The notes below the pieces were generated by a model. The model was not told the DNA's origin, ran no database searches, and saw only the letters and a program-made list of their open reading frames with translations. The position numbers and the translations under genes were made by a program. This document shows, in pieces, positions 10,905 to 22,785 of a stretch of 64,000 nucleotides of DNA (its first letter is position 1; each line of letters opens with the position of its first letter). Source of the stretch: Atrichornis clamosus (lineage: Eukaryota; Chordata; Aves; Passeriformes; Menuridae); the NCBI GenBank assembly GCA_013400975.1, contig WBMZ01000206.1:186001-250000 (forward strand), in the 5' to 3' direction.

Positions 10905-12010
10905 ACAAAAGAAAACCACTGTGAACAATGCCAGAGATGATGGAGTTCTGTTGCAAAACATTTGTTTGTTTTTGAAGAACATGCATTCATTTTTTAATAT
11001 AAATTTATGTGAACAGAATGCGTGTTAAGATTATGCTAAATAAACAACCCTGAGTTTTCTGTGTATTTTCATTTTTCCTCCAGTTATTCTCAGATTGAAT
11101 GTTTGTTTATTCACCCCATCTGGGAGATTAGAAAGTTACTTTTCTTTGTCTTCCATTCATTGCCCAGTGAAGGGCTAAGTGTAATCCGTGTGTGACATGC
11201 CTATTCAGTGTAGAACATGTGTGTCCCTGTGAAAAACATGCCTGTTCTATACAGGGCTCTACCCACTTCAAACAAGGTGTACTGCAAGGTACAGAGCTGT
11301 TGAATATGATGCATTGTAGATCTTTCTTTAAGAAGATATATTTTGAACAGTGTTCCGAAACTTTATGCTCTTTATTATGTTTCTAATTGACTCTCACTAT
11401 CTGAAAGCCCAGGTCTCTTAAATTTCCCTGTCAGTGTTTAGACAATTTGGCTGCCTGCTATTAGGTATCTATAATTGAAAGAGTTGACATTTATATGCTT
11501 GCTGGAGTTGCACGAATGAAAGGAATTCAAAATTTTAAAACCATTCAGGAGTGATAAAATTGGATAGATCCACAACAACTTATAATATGTATAGATTTCA
11601 CGTTTCAGACTTCATGCTGGTGTTCTTTTATTGCTAAGTTGTTTGTACCTATATAGCTATCATTTTAGAAAACACCTCTTCAATTGTGTAAGCTGTTGGG
11701 CAGAAAAGCTAATCTGGCAGAAAAAATGGAAATATTTGCATCAATAACCATCTTTATAAAAATGTTTACCATTGGAACTGAGAAGCTTTAACATTTGTTT
11801 ATGTCAAAGAGTTGTAAAAAAGTTTATCTCTCCTGAGAGAGAGAAATGGCACCAGGTCATTACTGCCCTTCACAGAAACACTGCAGGGAAATACTTACTC
11901 CTAATATTTCTTGACTCAAACTCTAAAAGCAGTTTTATAGAAATAGGTATTCTGGTCATGTATCTCCAGTAAATTAAAATCCCAGAAAAATGTGAGAAAA
12001 TAGAAAATGC

Positions 12011-12036
12011 AAGTGTGCAGTGTGCAGTGCACACTT
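12011..12036. repeat. GTGTGCA tandem with inverted end
   Basis: AAGTGTGC at 12011 pairs with GCACACTT ending at 12036 across an AGTGTGCAGT loop, so the site is both a short tandem (AGTGTGC twice) and a hairpin. Confidence 0.6.
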
Positions 12037-13900
12037 CAATGTGTCCTTAGTTATCATTTTTTTATGACCTGAGGTAATCTGAGTGAATTTCAGATCAGGG
12101 TATATGAAATGAGATTAATAAAGGTCTGCTCTTGGAAACTGTTATTCATCAATCAATTAACTCAGAAAATTTTTTAAAATTCTCATCTTCCTGCTTCAGC
12201 TATATTGAATTAAAGTGTGACACCCCGGCAGTTAAATTTTCTCCTTGAAATATATACCTTGATACAGTGTTTGAACATCCATATGCTTTCTGAGGTGAGC
12301 AGATGTGGCCACTTCTACTGCAGTGTGAAGTAAGAAAACATACTGTGTCTCTTCTCCTGGAAAAATGCTATATGCCTTTACATAAATACTTATTTTTAAG
12401 TAAGATTGAACATATTTGGATGAATGAAAAATAGCTGGATTTTCTTAAAGGCAGTATAGTCTTCATTTTGTAATTGGTGCTGTATCATGTATTTATAACT
12501 GTTTGTTTAACTTTTAAATGTGAAATGAATCTTTAATTTTTGGTTTACACTAAAGAACACAATGCTTTAAGCACAGGGTCTGCAATGCCATATTATTTCA
12601 GATTTGCCTGAATTATTACAGGATGTTTCTAGATTAATAACTAAAGAGCCCTCAACAGTATATAACACATTTAAATGGTCATGTTTTAATGTCCTATCAA
12701 AATATTGTGATATATTTTGCTATGTTTAGCTGCTTGAGTCAAAAACTAGAGGAAGAGCTTAGAGTTTATTTTTAGTAGTTCATATGTTTTAGAACATCTC
12801 TCTATATATTTCAATTTAGAAATAGTAATGTATAAATATTTAACCTAAAGTAATTTTAAATGTGCCTTTTATCCTTTTCTTGGCAGTACCATCATAGTCT
12901 ATGATCAAAGAGTAAATTTCAGTATGCTAAAGGTTCTTCTATCAGCATAATGCACTGCTTTATGAGGCCCAGTCATTTCGGACGTCCCCAATGGTTGACA
13001 CAGTTCAAGTGAGATAAAGTGTACAAGAACAGTGATGGATTTAAGTAAAGCTCATCAGTTCTCAAAATGTCTGTATTACATGTGCAACATGAGCACAACA
13101 TTTCAACAATTTGCTTTCCTAGCAAATGTATAAAATTGTGAGAGCTAATACTTAAAATTGCCTTGTTTGAAAAGAATTCTGTTTAATGTGGTTTCAGTCT
13201 TGCTTAAGTGAGTACCTAAATATAAAGCCAAGCAGGAAAAGACAGATTTATTGGACTAACAGCTGCCACCACTACTGATAAGTGCTCAGCATCTGACTCC
13301 CCTAGCTGCTGTTAAATCACGTACAATTCCTTAGGCTGGGAAAGTAAATAAAGATAACTGATCGCAGTAATCTGTGTGAAACCAGGGGGAAGAACACAGG
13401 TTGCAGGGAGATCTGAAAGACCACACGTAAGCGAATCTGCATGCATGTGGCTTTGCTGTTAATTGCAGTCTCAGCATCTGTGTAAATAGTTTGTTAAAAT
13501 GCCAGGTTAGTTATAAACATAGAGTCTGCTTGTACTATTGTCCAGTACATGTTGCAGAAACACATCAGCAGCAGTAATTGCAGAGACACACCTTCCCCTT
13601 CAAATACTGTTAAATGGAAAATAAAGCTAGGAATAAACAGGTGGCCTGGAGACACATTTACAAATATGATGGTGGATTTCCAGACAAAATAACCTACACA
13701 AACAAGGAAGTGGTTAAAAAAGTAATTGAGTGTATGCACAATGAAATAAAGATGAGAAAATGACAGTAAAGGTTTTCTTTACTATCCTTCTGGGAAAAGA
13801 TGGAAGTGAAGCAAATAAGATGTTGTTGTGTCTGAAACACTGTGAAGACTCATAAAAGTGCTTATTGAGTAATGTAACCCCACTGAAGGAGATTATGGAC

Positions 13901-15082
13901 AAGAGGCTGTTGTGCTGGTTTTGTTATTTTCTACTTAAAGCCAAGCAGAAGAGGAACTAATTATAACAAGAGCTGAGAACTCTTGTAGCCCCAGAAACTC
14001 TGGAAACATTAAAGATTCCTTATTTGGAATTGTATGTGGCAGACAAGTTTCTCACAGGAAAGGCTGTCAAGAGGCATATATCCAGTGTAACAGCATCACT
14101 TCCACTAACCACGATTGCTGCATTCTTCTGGGAAGGTATCGGGTTATAGCAGATACTAGGAAAAAAGCCCAAACCAATCTACTGGCTCACAATAAAGGAA
14201 ATGAGGTATTTGGAGACATTGAGGTTGATACTGTGACCTAGGGCAGATATCAGCAAGCAGCACGGAAAGCAGAAAAAAGAAGTGCCCAGTCTGTGGACAG
14301 GTATACGAACTAGAAACTCTTCTTATCCCAAACCTGAAACTAACATCATAGTGGTAAGCAGCAGTATGGGTAATGAAAAAAGCCTATGGAAGAGATGTCT
14401 GCCATGTGTAAGTGATCCTCAAACTAACATATATATATATCTTCATGTCAAATAACATTTGAAGATACGTTATTAGACTGGTAACCCCTTACATTCCAGC
14501 TGCCTTTTAATACCAGCTGATAGCTGAGACTGATCAGTGATTAGATTTAGGAAGAGTGTCTACCAAGTGATCAAAGATAGTAAAACCTTTCTGAAGTCAG
14601 TGAAGTGAATACATATTGTCCATAAAAACCCATCCTTCTCCAATGATAAGTTATTTGTTAGAATTTTCAGTAGTCCAAATGGGAGTGTACCTCCCACTGT
14701 TGAGCAGCAATGAAGTCCTTGATGGAAAAGAGAAATGAAAATTGTCTAGCAGCATGCAAATAGGAGATTGACATATTTCAAGGAAAAGTACACCTACAGT
14801 GCAGAGTTGTTTTAGAAGTGTATTCCCATGTTTCTATATGAGACAATGAAATGTTTTTAAATTCCCCATAGAAAGGAATTGGTACACATACCAACTACCA
14901 CACTATGTACAGTAATTATGTATAGCAGACTACAGTGGTAATCCAGCTCCACAGGAAATGAGGGACTCTTCAGGTAATATTAGAACCGGTACTGAAGCCA
15001 CACTAAAAAGAAGTCATTAGCCTTATCCAGAGATGGAGGATGTAGGATCTGCTTTAGGATAAAAATACCATTTTAGGTAAAA
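13901..15082. other. Unassigned DNA of shifted composition
   Basis: From about 13.9 to 17.0 kb the plus strand is richer in A and G and poorer in T than its surroundings. I recognise no element. The shift, together with the long minus frame that follows, could mark an old insertion of several kb, but edges and terminal repeats were not found. Confidence 0.35.
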
Positions 15083-15688
15083 TCAAAATATTTTGGTATA
15101 ATAAGGCAAGGCAACTACCTTTACTGTTACCACTGGGCTGGCATTGCTGGCCACAAGTAGCTTTAAGTATCTGTCCATCTTCAAAGGAGTTCTAATGTCA
15201 ATTGAAACACACGCTAGAAAATGTCCTAAGAGCATACTGATGACATTCCTGAAGGTAAATGAGGCATCAGGGAACAAGCAATGCGCATCCCTGATATGAA
15301 GGTGCAACAATTTATGAGCAAGTACTGTGGAAAGTTTATTAGCAACAACGTGGTCAAGGGGAAGATGAGGGGAACTGAATTCTGTAGATTTCTGGGAAGT
15401 AATGGTCAGGCCTTGAGATGCTAATAGGAATATGTGAGATTGATGTATATGAGGGGAGGCAATGAGGATGAATAAGAGTCTTCTAGGTGCTGCTCTTACA
15501 AATACCCTTGAGACAGGTTTTAACACATAGTAGTTCAGCACACGAAGAGTCATGGGTCCAAGAACAAGCATTTGAAGAATAAAAGTACTATAGCAAAAGC
15601 TTTTGACTAAAGTACTTGTCCTGCTGGATGGCAAGGATTCTGTGGCTGCTAAAGGCATCCTCTTGCAGACATTGTTAGAAATCATCAA
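15083..15688 (-). CDS. Uncharacterised 201-codon open frame, possible relic of an unidentified element
   Basis: This is the longest open frame in the window; the next is 133 codons. With stop codons as frequent as expected in A+T-rich DNA, a frame this long is unlikely by chance in 64 kb, so it deserves a separate entry. The start is the first ATG (ATGATTTCT at 15688). A stop lies about 15 codons upstream, so the frame extends little further. The product would be basic and leucine/serine-rich, with hydrophobic patches at roughly residues 33-57, 69-79 and 146-165. I see no signal peptide, catalytic motif or known domain. The opposite strand is also open for about 65 codons in the aligned frame, so the true coding strand could be plus and this frame its shadow. 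No splice sites, poly(A) tail or promoter were identified. Function unknown. Confidence 0.25.
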   Translation of the reverse strand: MMISNNVCKRMPLAATESLPSSRTSTLVKSFCYSTFILQMLVLGPMTLRVLNYYVLKPVSRVFVRAAPRRLLFILIASPHIHQSHIFLLASQGLTITSQKSTEFSSPHLPLDHVVANKLSTVLAHKLLHLHIRDAHCLFPDASFTFRNVISMLLGHFLACVSIDIRTPLKMDRYLKLLVASNASPVVTVKVVALPYYTKIF

Positions 15689-17269
15689 GAGACATAAAAA
15701 ATGGCTCTAGGAAAGAGTCATGGACCAAGCTTTTCGCAAACAAATATTTCAACCAGCTCACCTCTATGTACCAGCACTGTGAGCATCCCATCAGAAAAGC
15801 TGCAGTCCAAGTTGAGTGTTGTGAAGACTGCAGAACTATATAGCGTGCAGCAAGTCACTGCTAGTAGCTGACACTGAACTGGCTTTCCTGAACACTGTGC
15901 ACACATCTCTGTGAGATGGCTTCCAGCACTGGACTATATTATTATATTTGCTTCTTTTTTTGAGATGTGTATGTGCTCCCTTTCTCGACACAACTCTCTA
16001 CTCTAAGTGGGGATTAATGAGTTAAAAAGTTCATGCTCTGCCATTGACCAGATTGTGAGGACCATGTAATACATGAAACTGTTTCTTACATGAGATGATG
16101 GATAAGCTATGTAGTTGGGACATTTTGAGTCATAATCTTAGGAGCTGTCATGAAATGGACAACACTGCATACATGAAATGACAGGCATCACTAAGTCCAG
16201 TCAGAGAGCCTGCCTGCTTGGCAGACATAAATGTCTAATTGAGGGCATATATGTGACTGGATGATGAATTCAAATACAGTATGCAATACAGTCTTTACCT
16301 ATCTCAATTCTGGCAGAAGGTGAGAATAGATTTTACTTCTGGTAACAGTCACCCGTAAGACAAGACTCACACTTCTGGGAACTGCCTGTTGAAGGATATA
16401 CAGGCAAGAGCTCTGACTAGGGAGCCCCAGGGGTGTTTTGCAAAGTGTGTTTGGCTGGAGATTACTGTACTCAGAAATAGTCGACACTGTGCCGCAGCTG
16501 GATTTAACTAAATTGGCATCAACAGGACTTTGAACACAAGGGCACCTTCTCATGGGTAACACAAAATGATGGTGCAGCACAGTTGGTGTGCTGTACAGAC
16601 AGGCAGGAGACTTTTGTTTTAAAGCAAAACAGAAAGGAAGGCAGACAGGAAAAGATCCCAACAGATAAGCAAGAGAGTCTACAGGAGCAGATAGGGGACT
16701 GCAAAGCTAAACACAGACCAGTGAAATGGATGAGTGAAGGCCTGCTCATTGTGCTCAGATGGTCAGGTTTAGATTCATGCAAAACAGGCAGAAGGCAGCA
16801 ATACAGGGTATGGGTGGGGTACTAAATATTTGAATAACAAATAGAAGAAAACAGAATTTTGAGCAAAGCTTAGGTAAAAACTGTGCCAACACAGGAGAGA
16901 TAGAATGAATTAAGTAAGAGGAAAATAGAACACCAGGGTGCAGAATGCAGGGACCTGCAGTACTCCAACAGCAGCCAAGTAAGAAAAGATTAGAGGACAC
17001 TGAAAAAAATTATTAGACCTGCTTGTTCACCCTGAGAAGGCCTAAGTGATCAGCAGCTATATTCAGAGAAAAGACTATGCTGTTACTGTGGATTTCCTGA
17101 AAACACCTACATACACAAGGGGAAAAGAAAGAGAGAGTATCCTGAAAAAAATCAAATATATTATAGACATCTTACATAAAGCAATAGTAACCTTCCATTT
17201 GTACTATTCACTGAGTTTGGTCACTTTATTTCACTTAGGCCATAAATGAAGTAGGAGATAGAGAATAGT
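15689..17269. other. Unassigned DNA with several medium open frames
   Basis: Minus frames of 62 codons (15718-15906) and 120 codons (16299-16661) lie upstream of the 201-codon frame but in different frames. Their peptides, cysteine- and serine-rich, match nothing I know. They may be broken parts of the same old element or chance. The composition shift ends near 17.0 kb. Confidence 0.35.
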
Positions 17270-17580
17270 AATGAGAAGGATCAGAGGCGTGGATAGAGTT
17301 CCATACATGCAGAGATTAAAAAGATTAGGGTATTTACGTAACAACAGAGATGAATAAGAGGTGAAATGAAAGAGGTGTATAAATTATTAATGGTTTAGAG
17401 AAGGTCAAGGAGGTGCACCAATTTAACTGTCTCAGAACTCAAGAACAAAGGGTTCACAGTGAAATCACAGCCTTTCAGTTTTAAACTGATAGCAGGAAAT
17501 CCTTTTTACACTATTGTGGCATCACTCCCTCAAGATCTGAGGCAGTGAGCTGCATGGGATTAATAAAAGAGTCTGGCATT
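17270..17580 (+). mobile_element. Ancient CR1/L3-type LINE 3' fragment
   Basis: The order of strings follows the amniote L3/old-CR1 3' region: AGAGATTAAAAAGATTAGGG, GAGGTGTATAAATTATTAATG, GTTTAGAGAAGGT, ACAAAGGGTTCACAGTGAAA, CTTTTTACACTA and TCACTCCCTCAAGATCTGAGG. The latter parts correspond to the coding end, of the KRxFFT...LP type, of an old reverse-transcriptase gene, now full of stops. Divergence is high, so this copy predates the bird-specific CR1 copies in the window. Confidence 0.65.
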
Positions 17581-17639
17581 TCTAGCTACCTTGGTTAATC
17601 AGCCAGTAACATATTATCTGACTATTTAAGAATCCTTAA

Positions 17640-17800
17640 TATATTGATCTTTACAAAAGCCTTCTAAAAGCAGAAAAGTATTATCATGCCACTAATGTAG
17701 TGAACAGAATTATCACTGAGGCACCACTAGATGATTTGCCCTGGACCACAGACAGAATCTCATGTAGAGCAAAACTGAGTTTTAGTGACCTGAATGCTGG
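17640..17800 (-). mobile_element. Ancient MIR/CORE-SINE-like fragment
   Basis: The strings ATTATC, ACTGAGGCAC, TGATTTGCCCTGGACCACA, GAATCTCATGTAGAGC and CTGAGTTTTAGTGACCTGAA follow the reversed MIR-type SINE order: tail side, core with the GACTTGCCCAAGGTCACA segment, and tRNA-derived head. It is heavily diverged. It is an immediate neighbour of the L3-like fragment, so this interval is a cluster of old relics. Confidence 0.6.
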
Positions 17801-18891
17801 ATTGGTACTTTAATATGTGGACAATCTTTTTTTGCCATTATTTATTTATGTTGGTAATGCACAGTTGTTCTGATACGGGTGGCTGCACAGCTTCTTATAA
17901 AAGCACTTGGGTCATGTGTCATGGTGCTTCCATGGTCACGTGCCCAAAACATAATGGACTGACCAGAGGATTTGCACTTAAATTTGATTAATCCTAGTGG
18001 AACTGGGCTTACTGAACACACCCAAATCAATGAGATTGGGTAAACTTGCAAGAAGTGATGGTTCCCTGAAGCGATGGAAATATTGCAGATTTGCTGTACA
18101 GCATATGTTTGTCTGTATCTATCGAGGAAAGCTTTGACTGTTTTTCATTGCCACCCCCAGGATCATTGATCTATCCCAGTCCCTGCTGTTTGCTTTCACA
18201 GGAGCCTTTCACTGACGTTTTCTCATTTTTCTGTGACTGCCATGTACTGGGCTGATGGAAAAGAAGACTGGGCATAGAGCTGTTTAGGTAGCTGGCAGCT
18301 CCCTCCTCACTTGTGCCTCAGGAATAATAAGGGAAGACCATAGACAGACTCGATTGGTTGTTTTGACAAGTCATACATAGCCCATGTTTGTAGACGGGTT
18401 TTCCCACCTAACAGTGATGTTTAGTGCACAACAACAGTAATGCTAGCTTGTATTAGAAATATTCAAAAGAATGGCTATTATCTGGGATCTAAGTTTTCAG
18501 GTTGTAATCAATCTTCTACCTACCAGAGGTGAGGAAGGAACTTTCTGCATCAATATGATATCAAACAGTTCCTTATCAAGGAAGAAGGTTTCAACTGTTG
18601 CATGAATTATCTGCCCATGGCTACTATGGAGGACAAGATAATAGACAACAGACTTACTTTGATTGAATGCAAAAATTCTAAAGTATAAACCACTAAAAAT
18701 GCAGCACTGAGCTATTTGGAAGTTACTGATTCTTCCTTTGAGTGTACAATGATACAATGCATTCTCCTACAGTGGCATGAAAGATCAGCCATGCAAATAT
18801 GGTTGTTATTTTGTTCATATCTATTCCATGTTTGTAATCTTGGATCTGCATAAAGCTGTAAAAATAAACACAAAGCTTTTCTGGAAAAGCC

Positions 18892-18929
18892 TGTTAAGAT
18901 ATCTGTGCTGTGTTAAGATATCTGTGCTC
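18892..18929. repeat. 19-bp tandem duplication
   Basis: TGTTAAGATATCTGTGCTG at 18892-18910 is repeated at 18911-18929 with one change at the last base. A third partial unit (TATTAAG) follows. Each unit carries the palindrome AGATATCT. Confidence 0.85.
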
Positions 18930-18936
18930 TATTAAG

Positions 18937-18962
18937 AAAAAAAAAAAAAAAAAAGAAAAAAA
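18937..18962. repeat. Poly(A) tract
   Basis: Eighteen A residues, a G, then seven more A residues follow directly after the 19-bp tandem. It could be a retroposed tail, but no element is recognisable upstream. Confidence 0.9.
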
Positions 18963-21900
18963 TCCCACAAGATTTTACTTTTACTTCAGAACTGTCACTT
19001 TGCTTCCAATAGAGACAGTCTAATAAAGGCTGCCTATTTCAACTCAAGGAAAAGGAATTGGCCAAGATCTGCAACTTCAGCTTCTGAGCTCTGGTATTAT
19101 ACCAACCATAATCTTGTGCTTTTCCTAGTAGCCTTTCCATCTGATCTTCCTTTAGGTAATGGCAATCCAGAATTTTCACTGGTTACCAATGCCTTCTATA
19201 ACGGCACACATGGTTCTCTGTGTCCAGAGAAAATATGTCCAAAAATACATCCTGATTTTGTTTTCATTCTTGTTGCAGACTGGGGGTATAGTCAGCTGAA
19301 CATCTGAAATTGCATCCCATGTGGTAGGAGTGTGTGTGCTGTACTGGTACATTTATCCTCAGATAAATGCTGGTGCAAGAGAGGAAGGATATTTTAGTTT
19401 CCTAGTAAATCTGTGCCTCATAGCCAAGACAGGCCCTTTTCTTCAGTTATTTTTCACTAGCAATTTCCTAAATTTACTGCAAAAAGGCTTGCAATTAGGT
19501 CCTCAAGTAAACAGTGTTGCAGTCCAAGCTCTTCTTTCCATTACTCCTGTCCTCAGATAATTCAGTTTTTTCTCTGCAGTGACTTGATTTTGTTTTGTAT
19601 CGACAATGCTTCTTTGTTTGAGTCATTACACCACTTATTTTTATGCCATGACCATGAAAGAAAATTTTTAAAGTACTCACCCTAGAACTGATCTTTGAGT
19701 AAGTACCATTAAGCTCCCTCCACTGTCAAAGTGCCCCTTTCAAACTGTCAACTAGCCAACACTCTATTTCCATTTTTCCTTTCCATCTAAGAGTTCCTCT
19801 TTTACCGCTTTCTTCTCCAGCATTATTTATTAATTTCTGACATAGCCCTGTATCATCTCTTTTACTGTAGTCTGGACAGAGAGCATCTAAGGATTTTCGT
19901 TTCAAGCCAGCTCTCTTTAAAAAAGAATACTGTCAAGTTTAGTCTAGACTTATCCACCTTTGAATTCATTTTGTATTTATTTCTGTCTATCAGCGTCATC
20001 TCTTTGAAAGCACTGTGTTCCACTGAGGTCCAAATAGTGCAGTAACTGGATCACTTTTTCTGTCTTATTGCTTCATAAACACAAGCTCAATAATTGCTGC
20101 TACCTGTTCATATGACAATTTGAGACATTTATTAAAAATATTTTCATGTGAATGCATGTGCTAAATCTTTCAGAATACCAGCTTGGAAATTGGTAGATGC
20201 TGTAGAAAGCCCCTCTGAGTTTTGTTTCTACCTCTTCTGTGGTCAGTACCATCCCACACTTTTTTCTTTGCTTCCAGGTCAAAATCAGAGCCCTTTCTGT
20301 AGCCTGAGGAAGCATTCATTTATTTTTGGATCTATACATCTTGTTTCTCACCATTTGTCACAAATCAGGGAAGCTGCTAACCTTTGGGGCTTTCAAGGCT
20401 GTTTCTCATCACATGGTACTTCTGAGAACATTTCAGCCAGTTCCTTTGTAATTGAAGACTTGGAAGAAAATCTTTGCACCAGAAATAATTTCCAATTATT
20501 CTAGCCAACACACTTTATCTTTTTCTCAAAGCCTCTTAGGTGCTCAGTGCAGGTGTATTTATACATGTACACATATAAATAAAATTAGTTCCTCAATTCC
20601 TGTGAGCGTCAGCCAGAGGCCTCCTGATTTTTTACTTTTTTTTTTTAATCACCTGTTGGAATTTAAATGGTGGGTAAGCTTTTCAAAGACATGCCTAACC
20701 TACTTTTTAAAAATCCACGTGTCCATGTCTGCTGTGTTGAGCAAGGCTTTAGCTGCTAGCACACCTAAGCACTTGCTCATTCTTGTCTTGACCTCTTCCA
20801 CTGAGCTCTGAGTCAAACTTTCCTTCATGTTGTTTTCTGTTGTGTTCTACTGCTGAAGTGTTATCTGTGGTTTCTTTTGTTTTTTTAATGTTTAACTTCT
20901 GTCCTGAAAGTTTTTTGTGGTCTGAAATTGATGTCTGGATAAGAGCAGCTTCCTGCATTGCTGAAAGGACTGAGCTGGGGGACTGGCTTATCATGGCAGA
21001 ATTTTAGCTCATCAGGCTCAAACTTTACAAACCCTGTTCTAGTTTTATGAGTTCAAGACCCCCATTTAAAATAAGCAGCTCAAAGAAAGGTAAAGCATCA
21101 GGGTCCTTACTGGCATTAGCCCTGTAGCACTGATAGTGCCTTGAATGTTGCACCCTTCTGACACCAGTTTTGATGCATAAATTTTTTACTACCTTCTGCA
21201 ATATACATTCATATCCGTTGTTCACCTTAGCAGAAGAAACGGGATTGTTTTATTTGCCTCAGTGGCCTGGAGTTCATGTCCCTCAAAGAAACATCCCTCT
21301 TCACTGTGATTCAGCACTTCCACGTGGTGGCATGGTAAGTGACACAAGACCTCTGTAGATGCACTGGCATGTCATTTGACATAGTGACTAAAATAATAGT
21401 GTTGTGGGAAAAAATACAATGTTACAGAATGTGAAGTGCAAGGTGTATCTGGTGGATCTAGGAAATCCCACAGCATAAAAGTACAGATAAGATCTCCACC
21501 AAAATGATTGAATTTCTTTTGTGCTGAGATGGACTGCCAGTTGTGAATGACTAGATCTTAGATGTTCAAATAGGCCGTCATAGTGTGTGTAAAAGCATCA
21601 TATTTGCCAACAAGAAGCCATGAGATGTAAGCATTATCCAGGAACAAACATTTCTTTTGGATCTGACTAATTAATACAGGATTTGAACTGAGTGTGGAGT
21701 TGTAATTTGTGTGAAGTGAGTATAAACTCAGCATCTCATGCAAGATTAGCAATCAGATCTTTTGAATTTTGCTTTAGAGGAGCAATGGCCACTGATTGTG
21801 AGCAAAGATAAACACCTGAACTACATTTCAAAGAGTATTTTCAAAAGAAATCATAATTCTATAGTGACTGCTCACTTGATAAATTTCCTGTTCCATTCTG

Positions 21901-22709
21901 AAAACAGATCCAGGGTTAACTGAGAGCATCTACACGTTTTCATTTGGTTTCATATGATGCTGTTCTTTTTCTGTTTAGAGTTAGAGAAGGGAAAAGAAAT
22001 GCAGCTTTCAGCTGAAGTTTACGCTGTAAAAGTTATTCTCATTTTGGGACCAATTCTTTATTGATGTGACTCATTAACAGGACTCCTTTCACAAGTCAGG
22101 ATTACTCACTCAAGTAAATGAAGTAAAATGAAGGCATTATCTTTTAAGGCTAAATGATAAAATCTATGAATTAGACACTTATAATAGAACCATTAACAAT
22201 TTTTAATTACAGTACAGCTACCAGCCACAGCAGTAGTATATGGTAATACATACTCATATTTTGCCTGCTCTTTCACTGTGACTTATCATTATGTAAGCCT
22301 TATTTAAATCCTATTTTTAGATATAAAATTATGCACACAGAGAACAACCAAAACTGGAGGTGCTGTATTAACAGCTCACATATTATTTCAGGTGGTTTGA
22401 GCTAAAAAGAAAAGACGGTAAAAAGTAATTATGTCTTGTGGACAGAGGGATGGTTCATGGGGCCCAGAGGAACTCAGGGTCAAATGCTTTGTGGTGTGCA
22501 GCCAGAGAACAGTCTCTGGACTCACTAAGTAACATTATGGCCTAACCATTCCGATTAGGTGCCAAAAAAGGATTTGGAGGCCTATGGTGGGCCTTTAACA
22601 ATGAGAAAGTTAAACAGATCCAGTGTAAACTCTTCAAGATTGCCAGACTTGATTTTCTGTGCAGCCTACTCAAAAAACTGAGAGCTCTGGTTTGAGACCA
22701 TAGATGACC

Positions 22710-22785
22710 AAATTAAGTACTGCTTCTAACTCTCCATCTACAAATTGGGGGTAATACATACTGTGGATAATTGATTGCTCCTCAA
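22710..22785 (+). mobile_element. Possible ancient MIR-like SINE tail fragment
   Basis: TCTCCATCTACAAATTGGGG followed by GTAATACATACTG resembles the MIR segment with TTTCCTCATCTGTAAAATGGGG and a run of AATAAT. Only about 75 bp are matchable, and no head region was seen. Confidence 0.45.

Larger units (their letters stand above)
9864..13900. other. A+T-rich unique DNA, no gene seen
   Basis: It contains only short structures: a 12-bp tandem at 10881-10904 and a palindromic GTGTGCA tandem at 12011-12036. Open frames are short, the longest being an 81-codon minus frame at 13494-13739 with no recognised motif. Confidence 0.55.
17801..22709. other. Unique DNA, no gene seen
   Basis: I see no recognised transposable element or exon. 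The stretch contains the 19-bp tandem with A-rich tail near 18.9 kb. Open frames of 118-119 codons at 20148-20504 and 20452-20811 overlap in different frames and look like chance products. Confidence 0.5.

Noticed and set aside
13909..13935. TGTGCTGGTTTTGTTATTTT, another LTR-like start
   Set aside because: Similarity ends after about 13 bases, and the rest is ordinary A+T-rich DNA.
16299..16661. 120-codon minus frame
   Set aside because: Length is within chance range and the peptide has no recognised domain. It is mentioned only as part of the odd 13.9-17.0 kb block.
20148..20811. Two overlapping plus frames of 118 and 119 codons
   Set aside because: Different frames, no motif, and lengths near what chance gives. 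No splice or promoter support.
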